From: Paraphotobacterium marinum
Lineage (GTDB): Bacteria; Pseudomonadota; Gammaproteobacteria; Enterobacterales; Vibrionaceae
Reading direction: 5' to 3'
DNA length: 64,000 nucleotides
NCBI RefSeq assembly: GCF_002216855.1
Contig: NZ_CP022355.1
Location: forward strand, 1,282,695-1,346,694
Below, one piece after another: positions 10,183 through 18,984 of the stretch. Position numbers and translations under genes: made by a program. Each line of letters begins with the position of its first letter. Within the stretch, counting starts at the first letter, position 1. The notes beneath the pieces are model-generated. The model was not told the DNA's origin. It was given only the letters and a program-made list of their open reading frames with translations, and searched no databases.

Positions 10183-10567
10183 AGGTTTAAACAATATTTT
10201 TTATGAAAAGCGAAGATTAATACTATAGATTTAAATTGTCAAATAATTTTATAAGTGAAAATATAAAAAAATTAGTGTCATTTTAATGTCAAAAAAGACT
10301 AACAGAAGTGAAATATAGTTTTGAAAATTTAATGGTGTATCTTTTATTTATTATTTTGTAGGATTGTCAATGTTGTGTTTGTGTTTGACCATGTTTTTTA
10401 TGAATTGAAATGTGGTCTTTTTTAAACTTTTGTTTAAAAAAAAGTGCGCCATCCTAGCGCACAAAAATATAAATATAAAAATGAAAAAAATATAATTAGT
10501 TTTAACTCATTACATTTCGTAAATAATAATAGCTTAAGTAACCTTAATACAAACTTAATAACAAGAG
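10183..10567. other. Intergenic region between dusC and MFS gene
   Basis: About 385 AT-rich bases between divergent genes, so it should hold both promoters. The only clear element is a minus-strand terminator-like hairpin at 10436-10462, described separately. No coding sequence seen. Confidence 0.55.
10436..10462 (-). terminator. Orphan minus-strand intrinsic terminator
   Basis: GC-rich 6-bp stem GTGCGC (10444-10449) / GCGCAC (10457-10462) with a 7-base loop. Read on the minus strand it is followed by eight T residues (A8 at 10436-10443). No annotated minus-strand gene lies upstream of it, so it may end a short unannotated RNA starting within 10463-10560, or stop antisense transcription. Confidence 0.6.
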
Positions 10568-11905
10568 ATGTTTTGTTTAATTTTTAACTTTTTCATATTA
10601 GATTTGAAATTATCTTTTTTTTTTAGTAACTTTGTCTCTTTTAATAATATGGACTTGATCATGAGACAGGTACCGCAAGCAAAAATCATATTTCCCTTTT
10701 TTTTTATCATTATAATTGATGTAATGAGCACAAATATTTCAATGCCTGTATTATCATATGCAGTTGCAAACTCAAAGTTTAATCTTTTTGGTTCTTATAA
10801 TGACTACCAAAGACATATGATCTTTGGCCTTTTATTAGCAATTTTGCCTTTTTGTAATGTCCTTGGAACTTTAACACTGGGGTACTTATCAGATATTTAT
10901 GGAAGAAAAAAACTTCTGATTATTAGTATTATAGGAACAACTGTCAGTTTATTAATTTTTATACTGAGCTTCAAGTTTAAAAGCTTGGTGCTTTTAATTG
11001 TTGCTAATATTGTTGTTGGAGTTACAGCTGGAAGCTTTTCAATTGCTCAAGCTGCAATGGCTGACATTAGTGTTAATTCAAATAGGGCTAAAAACATAAG
11101 TATTATAGCATTAGGTTTAACACTGGGGTTTGTTATTAGTTCCTTTATAGGAGGGGTATTTGCAGACAACGCCCTTTCAAAAAGCTTTAATGCATTAACG
11201 CCTTTATATGTTGCATTAAGTTTGTCCTTTATTAGTATGCTTGTTGCTATATTCTTCTTGAAAGAAACTTTCCCAAAAGAGAGAAGGGATGTTTTTAGGA
11301 ATAGAAATCGTAAAAAGTTTGTTGTAAATTTTGAGTTAAAAAAAATAAAATTGAATTTAGTCATTTTATGTCTTATCTTTTTTTTCATGGAGTTAAGCTG
11401 GGGAATTTATTTTCGGTCGATCGCCCTAACTTTAAATCAATACTTTAGTAAATCTCTTAGTTATTCCGGATATTTTGTTTCATATGTTGGCATTATAATG
11501 TCTATTGGATTATTTTGGGGTGTAAAAATTCTGGCTCGCAAAAAACTACTTCATAAAAATTTAGCTTTATATTTATTAGTTGGTTCTAGTTTTATGTTAA
11601 TAGCATATTTTACAAAAAGTATAACAGTTCAATGGATGTTAGGATTTGTTGTAGCATTAATAGTTGCGTTTTCATATACGTCTTTATTAACTCAGATCTC
11701 ACAAAATGTTTCTGAACAAAAGCAAGGGAGCTTTATGGGGATTGCAGATGGATTACTATCACTGGCCTTTATGATTGGCGGTGTTATCATTGGTAAGATA
11801 ACTATTACAGATGCACTTAAACCACAACTTTTTAGTGGTCTTTTTTTCGGATTGACATTATTGCTTCTTATACTTTTCAAAGTATTCATAAAAAAGAGTA
11901 GGTAA
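10568..11905 (+). CDS. MFS transporter, drug-efflux type
   Basis: Up to 445 residues; the start is uncertain, since ATGs at 10649 or 10661 would remove a hydrophobic phenylalanine-rich leader and leave the usual 12-helix layout of about 415 residues. The MFS motif A is clear in the loop between helices 2 and 3 (LGYLSDIYGRKKLLI). Helix 5 has an antiporter-like stretch (LGLTLGFVISSFIGGVFAD). It resembles the tetracycline/multidrug-efflux branch (TCR/Tet), but the substrate is unknown. The P1-peptidase gene begins 5 bases after its stop and the RibD-like deaminase 4 bases after that, so the three form one operon. A link between transported compound and the two enzymes is possible but unproven. 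Confidence 0.85.
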   Translation: MFCLIFNFFILDLKLSFFFSNFVSFNNMDLIMRQVPQAKIIFPFFFIIIIDVMSTNISMPVLSYAVANSKFNLFGSYNDYQRHMIFGLLLAILPFCNVLGTLTLGYLSDIYGRKKLLIISIIGTTVSLLIFILSFKFKSLVLLIVANIVVGVTAGSFSIAQAAMADISVNSNRAKNISIIALGLTLGFVISSFIGGVFADNALSKSFNALTPLYVALSLSFISMLVAIFFLKETFPKERRDVFRNRNRKKFVVNFELKKIKLNLVILCLIFFFMELSWGIYFRSIALTLNQYFSKSLSYSGYFVSYVGIIMSIGLFWGVKILARKKLLHKNLALYLLVGSSFMLIAYFTKSITVQWMLGFVVALIVAFSYTSLLTQISQNVSEQKQGSFMGIADGLLSLAFMIGGVIIGKITITDALKPQLFSGLFFGLTLLLLILFKVFIKKSR

Positions 11906-11910
11906 TTGTA

Positions 11911-12807
11911 ATGAATTTAAATGGATTAAAGATTGGTCATGCTCAAGATTATAATATAAAAACAGGTGTGACAGTGTTTTTACTCGATAAACCATCTAAT
12001 TGTAGTTATTTAGTTTGTGGAAGTGCCCCAGCTTTAAGAGATGTTTCTACATTAGACTTAGATACATTTGTTTCAAAAATTGATGCGCTTTTGTTTTCTG
12101 GTGGAAGTGCTTATGGATTGGGAGCTACAAATGGAGTTATGTCTTGGCTAGAAGAGCATCATAAAGGACTTGATACAAATTATAGGCTAGTACCTATAGT
12201 ACCAACTGCTGCTATTTATGATTTCAATTATGGGTTAGCAGTTGAGCCGAATGCAGATATGGCTTACGAAGCATGTAACAATGCTATTGGAAATAATTAC
12301 AAGCAGGGTAATATTGGTGCCGGCACTGGAGCTTGCGTTGGGAAAACAACCTCGTATGAATCCACTAATTCAGGTATAGGAATGAACCAAGTGGAGTTTG
12401 ATGGTATAAAAATAGTATCTGTTGCAGTTGTAAACTCAATTGGAGATATTTACAAAAACGGACAAATTATTGCAGGCGCCAAAGACAAAAATAATGTTTT
12501 TATAAACATGGAAGAATCACTTTTTAGTAAAGGAGTGTCTTTTAATTTAGAAAAAAACAAGAATACGGTTCTTGTAGCTAATTTTATTTCATGTGAATTA
12601 TCAAACCATGAATTAGCTATGATTTCTAAAATGTCAGTTTCAGGTATAAGTCGAGCAATAAAGCCAAGTATGACAATGTATGATGGAGATGTGATTTTTT
12701 CAATAAGTATGGGAAATTCTATAGATAATAGTATTGATTTAATGAAAATCGGCTCTGCGTGTGCAACAAATATTGAAATTGCAATACAAAATGCAGTTAA
12801 GGAGTAA
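11911..12807 (+). CDS. P1 (DmpA/S58) family peptidase
   Basis: 298 residues with the fold signature of the DmpA/ornithine-acetyltransferase superfamily: LKIGHAQD at the N-terminus, FSGGSAYGLGATNGVM near residue 65, and GNIGAGTGACVGK near residues 132-144, before a SerThrAsnSerGlyIleGly segment where self-cleavage occurs in relatives. Family members are autoprocessed N-terminal-nucleophile hydrolases that cut N-terminal residues or small amides. No signal peptide, so cytoplasmic. It is the middle gene of a tightly packed operon with the MFS exporter and a RibD-type deaminase. Natural substrate unknown. Confidence 0.88.
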   Translation: MNLNGLKIGHAQDYNIKTGVTVFLLDKPSNCSYLVCGSAPALRDVSTLDLDTFVSKIDALLFSGGSAYGLGATNGVMSWLEEHHKGLDTNYRLVPIVPTAAIYDFNYGLAVEPNADMAYEACNNAIGNNYKQGNIGAGTGACVGKTTSYESTNSGIGMNQVEFDGIKIVSVAVVNSIGDIYKNGQIIAGAKDKNNVFINMEESLFSKGVSFNLEKNKNTVLVANFISCELSNHELAMISKMSVSGISRAIKPSMTMYDGDVIFSISMGNSIDNSIDLMKIGSACATNIEIAIQNAVKE

Positions 12808-12811
12808 ATAA

Positions 12812-13252
12812 ATGAATAATCTTGACAGTTTTTTTATGGAAACTGCGCTGGAACATTCTAAAAAAAGCTTACCGGATTGTGAACCAAATCCCCCAGTAGG
12901 CTGCGTTATTGTTCTTGATAATAAAATTATTGCTAAAGGGTTTACCCAAAAGCCTGGACAGGCGCATGCAGAAGTAAATGCACTTGAAGAAATAAAAGAT
13001 AAGACTATTTTAGAGCAAGCAACTATTTATGTAACTCTGGAACCTTGTTCTTTCCAAGGAAGAACACCTTCGTGTGCAAAAACTTTATCAAAATTAAGAC
13101 CAAAAGAAGTTGTAGTCGGTATGATCGACCCTGACAGTAGAAATAATGGAAAAGGTATTAAGATTTTAAATGATGCAGGTATTCCAACAAGGGTTGGAAT
13201 ACTAGAAAACAAAATAAGAAACTTTATTAGCCCATTTCTTAATAAATCATAG
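12812..13252 (+). CDS. RibD-like deaminase, stand-alone domain
   Basis: 146 residues of cytidine-deaminase fold matching the deaminase half of RibD: NPPVGCVIV, zinc motif HAEVNAL (His and catalytic Glu), then TLEPCSFQGRTPSCAK with the two cysteine ligands. RibD normally carries a C-terminal reductase of about 200 residues; here the protein stops after the deaminase. The following DNA belongs to a convergent gene, so this is a real single-domain protein, not a frameshift remnant. It may be the pyrimidine deaminase of riboflavin synthesis, with the reductase elsewhere, or a paralogue with another substrate. Its place behind an exporter and a peptidase favours the second reading. Confidence 0.88.
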   Translation: MNNLDSFFMETALEHSKKSLPDCEPNPPVGCVIVLDNKIIAKGFTQKPGQAHAEVNALEEIKDKTILEQATIYVTLEPCSFQGRTPSCAKTLSKLRPKEVVVGMIDPDSRNNGKGIKILNDAGIPTRVGILENKIRNFISPFLNKS

Positions 13253-13261
13253 TGACTAATT

Positions 13262-13756
13262 TTATTTTGTTACATCAACTAGATAGTCATTTTCGAGCCA
13301 GTTTCGACCTAGTAATAATTTATATTCCAAATTTTTTCTATTTCGAAGGTTGATTTGGATACTTTTTATTTTCTTTCCAAGTTTAATTTTGAGTCTAATA
13401 GCATACCTTCTCTCAACACCTTGGGCATTTTTGATTTTACTAACTTTAATAATTTCTCCCGTGTAACTTTGTTCCTGTCCTAAATTATTTTGAGTGGTAA
13501 ATGAAATAGATTTACCTAAATCGTTTTTCATGTTTTTTCCATGACTTTTACCACCCTCTACTTTAATATTGTATGCATTGATGGACGATGTTTTTGCACC
13601 AGTATCAACTCTAGATTTAAATTTCAACCCTAGTTCAATAACACCAACTTTGACAATAGGGCCTACGATATCTTTATCCATGCATTTTTCCTGTGCAAAT
13701 AAAGTAACTGGGATCGAAAGAAGAACTAATAAAGCAATAAATCTTATACTTTTCAT
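13262..13756 (-). CDS. Periplasmic RimB-like retropepsin-type aspartic protease
   Basis: 164 residues with a signal peptide of about 21 residues (Met-Lys-Ser, hydrophobic core, Leu-Phe-Ala-Gln cleavage region). The mature part matches the family long called 'ATP-dependent zinc protease' (DUF785/RimB-like): GPIVKVGVIELG, then RVDTGAKTSSI with the aspartic-protease DTGA triad, and LLLGRNWLENDYLVDV near the end. Relatives are retropepsin-like peptidases, some linked to RimK-type peptide ligases; no rimK is visible here. It is convergent with the deaminase gene. Confidence 0.85.
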   Translation of the reverse strand: MKSIRFIALLVLLSIPVTLFAQEKCMDKDIVGPIVKVGVIELGLKFKSRVDTGAKTSSINAYNIKVEGGKSHGKNMKNDLGKSISFTTQNNLGQEQSYTGEIIKVSKIKNAQGVERRYAIRLKIKLGKKIKSIQINLRNRKNLEYKLLLGRNWLENDYLVDVTK

Positions 13757-13831
13757 TGTAAATTGTTTATATTATTAAATAATTTGATTTTAGCATATAT
13801 ATTTTTTGGAATTGTTAAATTCTCTCAAAAA

Positions 13832-14731
13832 ATGCACTACCAATTAAAGGGTCTAATTTTGAAAAAGATGTTCTTGGATAATATTATTAATGACAATCAA
13901 GTTATTATTAAAAAGTTTGATAGCTTCAACCAAAAATTTAAAGAAGATATTAAGCTATCAAAAGATATTGGTATTTTTTCAATCATCGACACTGAAACCA
14001 CGGGACTAGATATTGATAATGATGAAATCATTGAAATTGCTATAAGACAATGGTATTACGATCGTATTGAGCATAAATTATTAAAGCCATTAGATTATTA
14101 TGCTTCTCTAAATCAACCATCACACAATGTGATAACACCAGAAATTACTGAAATTACTGGAATTAAAGCTGAAGATGTGGATGGAAAAAAAATTGATTGG
14201 GGTATTGTTAAGGAGATGATGGCTCAATCAGACTTTATTCTCGCACATAATGCTAGTTTTGATAGACCAATGATTGAAAATGTTACTGATTTATCTGAGA
14301 CTTCTCAAAATAAAATATGGGTATGTTCCCTAAAGCAGGTCAATTGGTTGGATCTTGGGTTTTTATCGTCTAAACAAGAATTATTATGCTTGTTTCATGG
14401 CTTTTATTATGATGGTCATAGAGCTTTAACTGATATTGATGCTTTAGGACATCTTCTTTTTGTAGGTGGATACTTAAAAAATATACTCGCAGATATAAAA
14501 ACAAAGTATGTTAAAGTTGAGTGTCTAAAAGCACCTTTTGAAAGTAAGGATATGTTAAAAAAAATGACTTTTTATTGGGATCCAGACAAGAGATGTTGGT
14601 CAAAATATGTTAAAGAAAATGAATTAGATGAAATGATGACATTTTTAACTGATAAGGTTTATTATCCAGCTAAATCAAGTGCTAAAGTTACCAAAATAGA
14701 TATCCGAGATAGATTTAAAAAACATTTTTGA
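13832..14731 (+). CDS. DEDDh 3'-5' exonuclease, DnaQ-like
   Basis: About 300 residues. The Exo I motif IIDTETTGL lies about 60-70 residues from the chosen start. Exo II appears as LAHNASFDRPMIE (about 145-157) and Exo III as GHRALTDIDALGHLL with the His-x4-Asp pattern (about 208-222), so all DEDDh residues are present. Similar stand-alone proteins are annotated as polymerase III epsilon-like exonucleases. A C-terminal part with WDPDKRCWSKYV resembles a small domain found in bacterial exonucleases of this type. The start is uncertain: ATG 13832 is used, ATG 13868 is equally possible, and the frame is open back to TTG 13763. The SprT-like gene follows after 28 bases. Confidence 0.85.
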   Translation: MHYQLKGLILKKMFLDNIINDNQVIIKKFDSFNQKFKEDIKLSKDIGIFSIIDTETTGLDIDNDEIIEIAIRQWYYDRIEHKLLKPLDYYASLNQPSHNVITPEITEITGIKAEDVDGKKIDWGIVKEMMAQSDFILAHNASFDRPMIENVTDLSETSQNKIWVCSLKQVNWLDLGFLSSKQELLCLFHGFYYDGHRALTDIDALGHLLFVGGYLKNILADIKTKYVKVECLKAPFESKDMLKKMTFYWDPDKRCWSKYVKENELDEMMTFLTDKVYYPAKSSAKVTKIDIRDRFKKHF

Positions 14732-14759
14732 ATGTATTCATTTTATAAGTACACATTTT

Positions 14760-15314
14760 ATGCCAACAAATGTAAGTAATAATGATACGATGGAAAAGTT
14801 TCATCAAGAATGTATTCTTCTTGAAACTTTTATGGTTGATATTATAAATGAAATAAAAGTTAAGGTATGTATTTTCTTCCCAAATTTTACCAAGGATATT
14901 AATTCGTTAAATTACCGTTTTAATTCAAGAATGAGAACGACAGCAGGTAGAGCTTATTTTAAACAAAATCTCATAGAATTAAATTTGAGATTATTTTTAA
15001 ATTTATCTGATTTAGAAAAAAAAGAAGTTGTTATTCATGAAATAAGTCACTTAATTTCATTTCAATATTTTCATCATACTGCACATGGAAAACCTTTTAG
15101 GGAAGTATTAAAAAAATTGGGAGCTAAAAACTTAAGCGCATTTCATTCCTACAATGTCCAACACCTTAAGAATAAAACTAAGTTATTTAAGTATTCCTGT
15201 GGTTGTGTCAGTTCTGAAAACAATACTATAGGCAAAATAAGATATAATCGAATTAAGAAAGGTTACAAATATCGTTGTAAAAAATGTAATTTTATTATTA
15301 AATTAATAAAATAG
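14760..15314 (+). CDS. SprT-like zinc metalloprotease domain protein
   Basis: 184 residues. The zinc-protease motif HEISH is at residues 93-97, with a third candidate ligand in HGKPF near residue 109, as in SprT/SprTN. A C-terminal zinc-ribbon follows (YSCGCV, then YRCKKCNF). Eukaryotic SprTN cuts DNA-protein crosslinks; bacterial SprT proteins are little studied. Its closeness to the upstream exonuclease suggests a shared transcript and possibly a DNA-repair theme, which is inference. Confidence 0.85.
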   Translation: MPTNVSNNDTMEKFHQECILLETFMVDIINEIKVKVCIFFPNFTKDINSLNYRFNSRMRTTAGRAYFKQNLIELNLRLFLNLSDLEKKEVVIHEISHLISFQYFHHTAHGKPFREVLKKLGAKNLSAFHSYNVQHLKNKTKLFKYSCGCVSSENNTIGKIRYNRIKKGYKYRCKKCNFIIKLIK

Positions 15315-15516
15315 ATTTTTAAAAAAATTATGTAATTTAATGTGCCGAATTTCAGCAAACTCTTTGTACTAGAATTTAAAATTTAATGAGTTGATTACTT
15401 TGCTGTTATTATAACAATAACTTCAGTTTTAATTTAGTAAATTTTACACATTAATGCATTCTTAAATACCAACCTGTACAAATTAAATTTTATAATAGAG
15501 AGGAAAAAAATCTTTA

Positions 15517-16437
15517 ATGAATACTCTAGCTTTAGAAATAGAAAATGTTACAAAAATATACGGACATAATTTTAAAGCATTAAACAACTTGTCGTTAAAA
15601 ATTAATCAGGGTGATTTTTTTGCTTTACTAGGGCCAAATGGTGCAGGCAAATCAACCACCATAAACATTATATCCTCTTTAACTGAGAAAACCTCAGGTA
15701 CAGTTAAAATTATGGGTTATGATTTAGAAAAAGAGACCGAAATAGCAAAAAAACAAATTGGCTTAGTTCCTCAGGAGTTTAATTTTAATCAATATGAAAA
15801 AATTATTGATATTGTTGTGCAGCAAGCAGGTTATTTTGGTGTTCCTAGAAGTGAAGCTTTAATAAGGGCAGAAAAATATCTTAAAAAGCTAGATTTATGG
15901 GATAAAAGAAAGGAGCCATCACGGAATTTGTCTGGTGGAATGAAGCGGAGATTAATGATTGCTAGAGCGTTAATGCATGAGCCTAAACTTTTAATCTTAG
16001 ATGAGCCAACCGCTGGTGTCGATATAGAATTAAGAAGAGAGATGTGGGATTTCCTTAAAGAGATTAACAAGCTTGGAGTTACGATAATTTTAACGACCCA
16101 TTATCTCGAAGAAGCAGAGTTATTATGTAAAAATATTGGCATTATTGAAAGTGGTATTCTTATTAAAAATACTTCAATGAGAAACTTGTTAAACCAACTT
16201 GATGAAGAAACATTTTTGTTTGATACTGCGCCATTTGAAAAAGAGTTAAGTTTTACAGATGTACTTTCGTATAAAAAAATTGACGATGATTTGATAGAAA
16301 TTACAATTAATAAAAATAAATCCTTAAACAATATCTTTAGTCAACTAATTGAGCAGGGCGTTCTTATAAAATCGATGAGAAATAAAGCGAATCGCTTAGA
16401 AGAACTATTTATTAAAATAATTAAAAAATCATCATAG
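15517..16437 (+). CDS. yadG: ABC transporter ATP-binding protein, YadG type
   Basis: 306 residues (E. coli YadG has 308). Walker A GPNGAGKST near residue 40, signature LSGGMKRRL near 137, Walker B LLILDEPTAGVD near 158, H-loop TTHYLEEAE near 190. Energises an ABC-2 type exporter at the inner membrane with YadH, encoded 17 bases downstream. Substrate unknown. The leader of about 200 bases is AT-rich; GAGAGGAAAAA precedes the ATG as ribosome-binding site. Confidence 0.93.
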   Translation: MNTLALEIENVTKIYGHNFKALNNLSLKINQGDFFALLGPNGAGKSTTINIISSLTEKTSGTVKIMGYDLEKETEIAKKQIGLVPQEFNFNQYEKIIDIVVQQAGYFGVPRSEALIRAEKYLKKLDLWDKRKEPSRNLSGGMKRRLMIARALMHEPKLLILDEPTAGVDIELRREMWDFLKEINKLGVTIILTTHYLEEAELLCKNIGIIESGILIKNTSMRNLLNQLDEETFLFDTAPFEKELSFTDVLSYKKIDDDLIEITINKNKSLNNIFSQLIEQGVLIKSMRNKANRLEELFIKIIKKSS

Positions 16438-16454
16438 GCGAGGGAGCAATTTTT

Positions 16455-17225
16455 ATGAATCCATTATATTGGGTAGCGTTTAAAACGATAGTAAGAAAAG
16501 AATACATTCGTTATATGAGGATATGGGGACAAACCTTGATTCCCCCAGTAATGAATACAGCATTATACATAATTATATTTGGACATTTTTTGGGCAATAA
16601 AATTGGTACAATGGCTGGGGTCCCATATCTTGAATACTTAATACCGGGGATGATTATAAGTACTATCATTAATAATTCTTATTCTAATGTGGTTTCTTCT
16701 TTTTACAGCTCAAAAAGTCAAAAAGTAGTTGAGGAATTATTGGTTTCTCCAATTCCAAGTTACATTATAGTTTGGGGATATGTGATGGGAGGAGTTAGTC
16801 GTTCCATATTAGTAGCTTTATTAATTGGAATGATGACAACTATATTTGTTCCCATTCATATATATAATGTAGTGGTGTTAATAAGTGTAACAATTCTTAC
16901 ATCCTTAATTTTTTCATTAGGTGGTCTAATAAACGCCGTATATGCAAAAACATATGATCATGTTTCTTTTATACCCAACTTTATCCTAACTCCATTAAAT
17001 TATGTTGGTGGTGTTTTTTATTCTATAACCATATTACCTCCATTTTGGAGTTATTTATCTCATTTTAATCCTATAGTGTATATGGTTAATGCTTTTAGAT
17101 ATGGATTTATTGGAAAAACAGATGTAAGTTTAACTATATCATACTTCGTGCTCATCTCTTTGTCTGTAATTCTTTATATAGTAGCTTGCCAACTTATTAA
17201 AAGGGGTATTGGGTTAAAGACATAA
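16455..17225 (+). CDS. yadH: ABC-2 type permease, YadH type
   Basis: 256 residues, the same length as E. coli YadH. Six hydrophobic segments. Conserved ABC-2 features include PVMNTALYIIIFGHFLG near residues 33-50, a VPYLEYLIPGMI stretch and, near the C-terminus, FNPIVYMVNAFRYGFIG. Membrane partner of the preceding ATPase. A GGCGAGGGAGC ribosome-binding site lies upstream. The transcript ends at the hairpin 17248-17277. Confidence 0.93.
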   Translation: MNPLYWVAFKTIVRKEYIRYMRIWGQTLIPPVMNTALYIIIFGHFLGNKIGTMAGVPYLEYLIPGMIISTIINNSYSNVVSSFYSSKSQKVVEELLVSPIPSYIIVWGYVMGGVSRSILVALLIGMMTTIFVPIHIYNVVVLISVTILTSLIFSLGGLINAVYAKTYDHVSFIPNFILTPLNYVGGVFYSITILPPFWSYLSHFNPIVYMVNAFRYGFIGKTDVSLTISYFVLISLSVILYIVACQLIKRGIGLKT

Positions 17226-17247
17226 ACCACCTTTTATTATTATATTT

Positions 17248-17277
17248 CGTCCCATTGAAATAATGGGACGACTTTTT
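17248..17277 (+). terminator. Intrinsic terminator after yadGH
   Basis: Perfect 9-bp stem CGTCCCATT / AATGGGACG with a 5-base loop (17248-17270), followed by ACTTTTT. It lies 23 bases after the yadH stop. Confidence 0.9.
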
Positions 17278-17546
17278 AATATTTATGAAATCAAGAAATT
17301 TATCACTTATATCTTCTAATTAGCTAGAATTAGCCAATTTTATATGATTAATGACTTGTGTTAAGCACAAAGCAGGTTCGTTTAACACAATAAACTTTTA
17401 AAGAAAAAAAATAATCCTATAATCTAATGATTAGCTTAAATCAATAAAAGAATTAGGCTAATCATTTATACTATGATCTATTTTGAAAAGACGTATGGTC
17501 TTTATTAATATTTCATTTTGTCCTTATTTCTATAAATTATTATAGG
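17278..17546. other. Structured intergenic region
   Basis: Gene-free stretch between the yadGH terminator and the next plus-strand terminator. It contains two clean inverted repeats: TTGTGTTAA/TTAACACAA (17356-17364, 17382-17390) and AATGATTAGC/GCTAATCATT (17426-17435, 17457-17466). No coding sequence seen. It could hold a small RNA. Confidence 0.5.
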
Positions 17547-17578
17547 CTCTCGTTTTTGCTTTAAAACGAGAGATTTTT
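17547..17578 (+). terminator. Plus-strand intrinsic terminator without assigned gene
   Basis: 10-bp stem CTCTCGTTTT / AAAACGAGAG with a 6-base loop (17547-17572), followed by ATTTTT. The T tract is on the plus strand, although the adjacent gene is on the minus strand. It may also stop the minus-strand HAD transcript less efficiently. Confidence 0.7.
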
Positions 17579-18239
17579 ATAATTTCCATGTTTTAACAAG
17601 CCAATTTTTACTTTTTGAGTATTTTAATAATTGTTGGTTTGGGTTTACAGCTACTGCATGTTTTGCAAAGTTGAGTAATGGAATATCATTTGCTGAATCA
17701 CTGTAAGCAACAGAATTATGATAATTTATACATTGATTTTCTAACCAATGTTTTAGCCTTATGACTTTTCCTTCTTTATAACTTGGTGTTCCTAATATTT
17801 TTCCAGTAAATTTATGATTAATAGTTTCAACTTGTATTCCAATGGATTCAGAAATATCCAAATATTCCGCAATCTTTTTTACAATATGCTCTCCTGTAGC
17901 CGATATGATCATAATTTTGTGGCCATTCTCTTTGTGTTTTTTGATGCAATCAATTGCATCAGGATAAAAAATTTTAATAATTTTCGTCGATATGAATTCA
18001 TTTAAGAGTGCATCAACTTTTTTTGTGTCTAGGGAAATTAATGGGTGTAAGGTTTTTTCCATATATTTATAAATATTTAATTCACCCCTGTAGTAGTCTT
18101 CCATCAAAGATTGTTCAACATCTTGAAGTGACTTTGGAGCAATTTCTTTTTCTATTAGGAATTCATTCCAAAGTGATGATGAGTCACCACAGATCAAAGT
18201 TTCATCCAAATCAAATATAGCTAAGGTATTATTTTCCAT
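17577..18239 (-). CDS. HAD-IB family phosphatase (SerB-like)
   Basis: About 220 residues from the ATG at 18239; the TTG at 18251 is less likely. The HAD motifs are complete: motif I FDLDETLICGDSS with the nucleophile Asp, motif II IISATGEH, motif III Lys in SYKEGKVIRL and motif IV YSDSANDIPLL. The cap-1 region (about 25-95) is helical, as in the subfamily IB phosphatases (SerB, CicA/YfhB-like). Likely a cytoplasmic phosphomonoesterase; substrate not evident. Confidence 0.9.
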   Translation of the reverse strand: MENNTLAIFDLDETLICGDSSSLWNEFLIEKEIAPKSLQDVEQSLMEDYYRGELNIYKYMEKTLHPLISLDTKKVDALLNEFISTKIIKIFYPDAIDCIKKHKENGHKIMIISATGEHIVKKIAEYLDISESIGIQVETINHKFTGKILGTPSYKEGKVIRLKHWLENQCINYHNSVAYSDSANDIPLLNFAKHAVAVNPNQQLLKYSKSKNWLVKTWKL

Positions 18240-18251
18240 AAAAAAACTCAA

Positions 18252-18618
18252 AAATTTTATTTTAAAAAAAAAATGTTACAATTTTATTAAGTTTCATTGA
18301 CTATATAATTAACCATAAATAATTTAATTAAGCATTCCGTTATTTGAATACTGTCTAATATATTCTTAGGAACTAAAAACTAGTCTTTATATTTTTTAGA
18401 ATTAAATGCTTATAGGATTGATGCTTTATATCATGTAGGGCTAATCTTCTGTAGGAACTTATTATGTGTATCTATGTTATACAGGATTCATCCAACAAAT
18501 ACTAAAAAGAAATATTATTACTTTAGGTTAATATTAAAAAAAAATGGACCTTTTAAAACTTCACAAAAGAATCCATTCTTATTTATGTATGATTTTTTTG
18601 AAATAAAAAGCCTTATAT
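18252..18618. other. Intergenic region
   Basis: 367 AT-rich bases between two minus-strand genes. It should hold the HAD gene's promoter and the 3' end of the glutaredoxin-like transcript. No coding region, tRNA or strong terminator was seen; only short weak repeats around 18543-18580. Confidence 0.5.
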
Positions 18619-18984
18619 TTAAAAATATTCTTTTTCTAAGTATTTGATTATATCATTAGATTCATATAACCATTTATCACTATTTTCTTTAGTGATTCGT
18701 AAGCAAGGAACTTTTCTTTTCCCACCTAAATTAATTAAATCAGTTTCAGATGATGTGCCTGGCTTTACTTCAACAATTTCAATGTTTAAATTTAATCTTT
18801 TGATTTGTCGTCTAACTTTGACGCAAAATGGACAGGATTTAAACTGATAAAGTTTTAAATTTTTTGTGGCATTGTCAACTACCTCTTGTTCTTCAGTCGA
18901 TCGATTAATAGAGCTTGGTGTAAATACTTTATCCAAAAAAAGTATAATTGCTCCTAGTAATTTTCTTATGACTTTAATGAACAT
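18619..18984 (-). CDS. Glutaredoxin/GST-N domain protein with N-terminal hydrophobic segment
   Basis: 121 residues. A short hydrophobic or amphipathic N-terminus (residues 3-20) is followed by a linker and a thioredoxin-fold domain with the redox motif Cys51-Pro-Phe-Cys54 and the cis-proline region KVPCLRI. The C-terminal WLYESNDIIKYLEKEYF matches the glutathione-binding edge of glutaredoxins and GST N-terminal domains. Likely a membrane-anchored glutaredoxin-like thiol oxidoreductase. It stands alone, with AT-rich gaps of more than 350 bases on both sides. Confidence 0.88.
   Translation of the reverse strand: MFIKVIRKLLGAIILFLDKVFTPSSINRSTEEQEVVDNATKNLKLYQFKSCPFCVKVRRQIKRLNLNIEIVEVKPGTSSETDLINLGGKRKVPCLRITKENSDKWLYESNDIIKYLEKEYF

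Noticed and set aside
12812-13252. RibD truncated by a frameshift
   Set aside because: No reductase-domain sequence follows in any frame; the next DNA encodes a convergent protease gene.
15315-15516. Operator from a GTTATT/AATAAC repeat upstream of yadG
   Set aside because: Arms are only six A/T-rich bases, expected by chance in DNA of this composition.
17371-17390. T-arm-like GGTTCG suggesting a tRNA
   Set aside because: No acceptor stem, anticodon arm or other tRNA elements surround it; the bases belong to another inverted repeat.
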